This document shows positions 62,553 to 64,000 of a stretch of DNA of 64,000 nucleotides, piece after piece. Both the position numbers and the translations under genes were made by a program. The stretch comes from Mucilaginibacter frigoritolerans (GTDB lineage: Bacteria; Bacteroidota; Bacteroidia; Sphingobacteriales; Sphingobacteriaceae): contig NZ_VLLI01000005.1 in NCBI RefSeq assembly GCF_007830615.1, forward strand, positions 1 through 64,000, given 5' to 3'. The notes beneath the pieces were generated by a model. The model worked only from the letters and a program-made list of their open reading frames with translations. It made no database searches and was not told where the DNA came from. The first letter of the stretch is position 1. Each line of letters begins with the position of its first letter.

Positions 62553-63810
62553 TTAAAACTCAATTTTAAATACGTGAAATGATGTTTCGTGGAAATAGCT
62601 TATTGTCCAATTATTAAGGGTACATATGTTTTTTACTATGGCTAAACCCAATCCCGTACCTTCTGATTTATTGCCTTTTTTAAACCTATCAAACATATTG
62701 CTCTTGTCTAAAATCTGGGGTAATCCATCGTTTTTAAACAGAAGTTTATCAGTGTTTAAAATAATGATCAATTTTCCTTTGCTTATATTATGCCTTATAG
62801 CATTACTGAATAAATTATTGAGCAGTATATCAATCAAATACTTGCTGGCAGAAATTTCTTTAATAGCCAGATGAGTTTCTACCTTTATTTGTTTATCATT
62901 TGTTAACTCATAAAACTGTTTTATTTTTTCTTCAATTAAAATATCCAGCCTCAATAGTTCAATATCAGCTATCAGGTTGTTTTCAATTTTCACCAGCAAT
63001 AATAATGATTGGTTTAACCTTGCCAGTTTGTTTGTAGCAGCATATATATCATTTATTTGTTCATATTGATCCGTCTTTAGGGTTTCATCCTGTATTAATG
63101 TATCCAGTTTTGAAGTGATTACTGCCAATGGGGTTTGCATTTCATGAGAGGCATTTTCCGTGAACTCTTTTAAATTTTGAAAGTCGTTTTTTACATTTAA
63201 TGACATCAACTGAACGGTATCATTCAATTCATTAAACTCATCAACTTTAGTGCTTTTTAAAATGAGGCTTTTATTATCTGAAATATTGAAAGATTTTAAT
63301 TCGGCAAGTGTTTTATAAAAAGGTTTCCATAAACCGTTTAAAATATATCTGTTGGTTATAAAAAGAGTAAGTAATAATCCAATTGATAAAACTAGTGTTA
63401 TTAAACCTATTATCTGCACCAGGTACTCTGTATCTGCTCTGGATACAATGAGTGTAGTTAAATAATTGTTGCCATTTAGCGTTATAATGGATGAAACAGC
63501 TCTTCCTTCTTCCTTCTTCCTTCTTTTTCTCTTTAGGATTAATATATATAGTATCAAAAAAACGCTTGTTAATTTCTTGCTTATTGGTTTTTAAAAATAT
63601 TACGAGGTCCTCATCAAAATCAACCTGCCTGGGTAATTTATGGTTTGCCTTAATATAATCTTTAATCCCGTCAATTTCCTCTATTAAATTTAGGTCGAGC
63701 TGTTTTTTGGCGATATAATTAATTGTGAAAAAGTAAATTATAGCCCCTATAAACAATACAGAAATGGTAATAATAATACTTGCTTTATTGTAATGGACCG
63801 AAAGTTTCAT
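62553..63810 (-). pseudogene. Sensor histidine kinase, frame split by a 7-bp tandem repeat
   Basis: The N-terminal part (from ATG 63810) holds a membrane helix (ASIIITISVLFIGAIIYFF) and a periplasmic segment. The other frame holds the second helix (IIGLITLVLSIGLLLTLFI), a HAMP-like linker, the H-box ENASHEMQTPLAVI, an N-box LLNNLFSNAIRHN and the G-box GTGLGLAIVKN. The break is at three copies of TCTTCCT (63501-63521). Removing one unit joins the frames (…KKKEEGR-AVSSIITLNG…) into an intact kinase of about 416 residues. The gene may therefore be phase-variable or recently inactivated. Its start overlaps the response-regulator stop (TAATG). Only the kinase output is lost in this state. Confidence 0.85.
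63501..63525. repeat. Heptanucleotide tandem repeat (TCTTCCT, 3.6 copies) inside the kinase gene
   Basis: Three exact units occupy 63501-63507, 63508-63514 and 63515-63521, with TCTT following. Because the unit length is not a multiple of three, gain or loss of a unit changes the reading frame. Two units give the open kinase frame; the three present here give a stop. Confidence 0.95.
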
Positions 63811-64000
63811 TAAGCTTTAAATTTATAGCCAATGCCATATACCGAACCGATATAATCGTTGCATTTAGCATCCAAAAGTTTTTTTCTGAGGTTTTTAATA
63901 TGCGTATAAATAAAATCAAAGTTATTATGCATGTCCATTTCGTCGCCCCATAAATGTTCGGCAATTGCATTTTTTGATATTACCTTTCCTTTGTTTGCAA
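63810..64000 (-). CDS. OmpR-family response regulator, C-terminal part (runs off window)
   Basis: Only the last 62 residues or so are present. They encode the winged-helix trans_reg_C domain (VISKNAIAEHLWGDE, FIYTHIKNLRKKLLDA, IGSVYGIGYKFKA). The stop TAA shares a base with the kinase ATG at 63810, so the two genes are translationally coupled. The receiver domain lies beyond the right edge. This regulator should be intact and would lack its cognate kinase in the present repeat state. Confidence 0.88.
   Translation of the reverse strand, partial: ANKGKVISKNAIAEHLWGDEMDMHNNFDFIYTHIKNLRKKLLDAKCNDYIGSVYGIGYKFKA

Overview
The window looks like chromosomal DNA of a soil or plant-associated Bacteroidota. 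The family is probably Sphingobacteriaceae, most like Mucilaginibacter or Pedobacter. The grounds are a SusC/SusD pair, Y_Y_Y-type and BlaI/BlaR1 regulators, an N-terminal CarboxypepD-like TonB receptor, AT-rich starts with no Shine-Dalgarno, and many SPII lipoproteins with Ser/Cys-Lys-Lys after the lipobox. The genus is inference.

Layout. 1-400: tail of an rRNA operon (5S rRNA plus terminator). 600-2830: a hypothetical secreted protein, a MetE-like methyltransferase and a broken carboxymuconolactone-decarboxylase-like gene. 2904-14572 (minus): a polysaccharide utilisation locus with two glucoamylase-fold (GH144-type) hydrolases, a LamG lipoprotein, SusD, SusC and a membrane-tethered Y_Y_Y/LuxR-type regulator. 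The family suggests beta-1,2-glucan as substrate. 14573-24540: a truncated AraC regulator, a perfect 18-bp inverted repeat, an outer-membrane receptor with a BlaR1/BlaI pair, two oxidoreductases with a Crp/Fnr regulator, a frameshifted WYL regulator and a VOC protein.

24826-44719 is the most striking part. It is a Wzx/Wzy-type exopolysaccharide locus (initiating sugar transferase, WecG-like and three other glycosyltransferases, acyltransferase, Wzx, Wzy, Wzc, Wza, GDP-mannose dehydratase). It carries two paralogous stand-alone NRPS modules of adenylation-carrier-thioesterase type without condensation domains, one at its left end and one between the Wza/Wzc part and gmd. Both retain the Asp used to bind an alpha-amino group, so an aminoacyl thioester is probably made and released, or transferred, by the thioesterase. 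An amino-acid-decorated polysaccharide, or a small molecule coproduced with the capsule, is a testable possibility. Immediately beyond are three secreted parallel beta-helix proteins (four copies of one domain), which may process or bind that polymer.

50729-64000 holds a fatty-acid desaturase, a large CheB-CheR-PAS-histidine kinase fusion, a Crp/Fnr regulator with a palindrome-bearing promoter region ahead of a quinone-oxidoreductase-like gene, a complete IS3-family element with a -1 frameshift heptamer, three universal stress proteins, and a two-component system. Its kinase gene is put out of frame by a third copy of a 7-bp tandem repeat, which is a candidate phase-variable switch. The last gene (response regulator) runs off the right edge.
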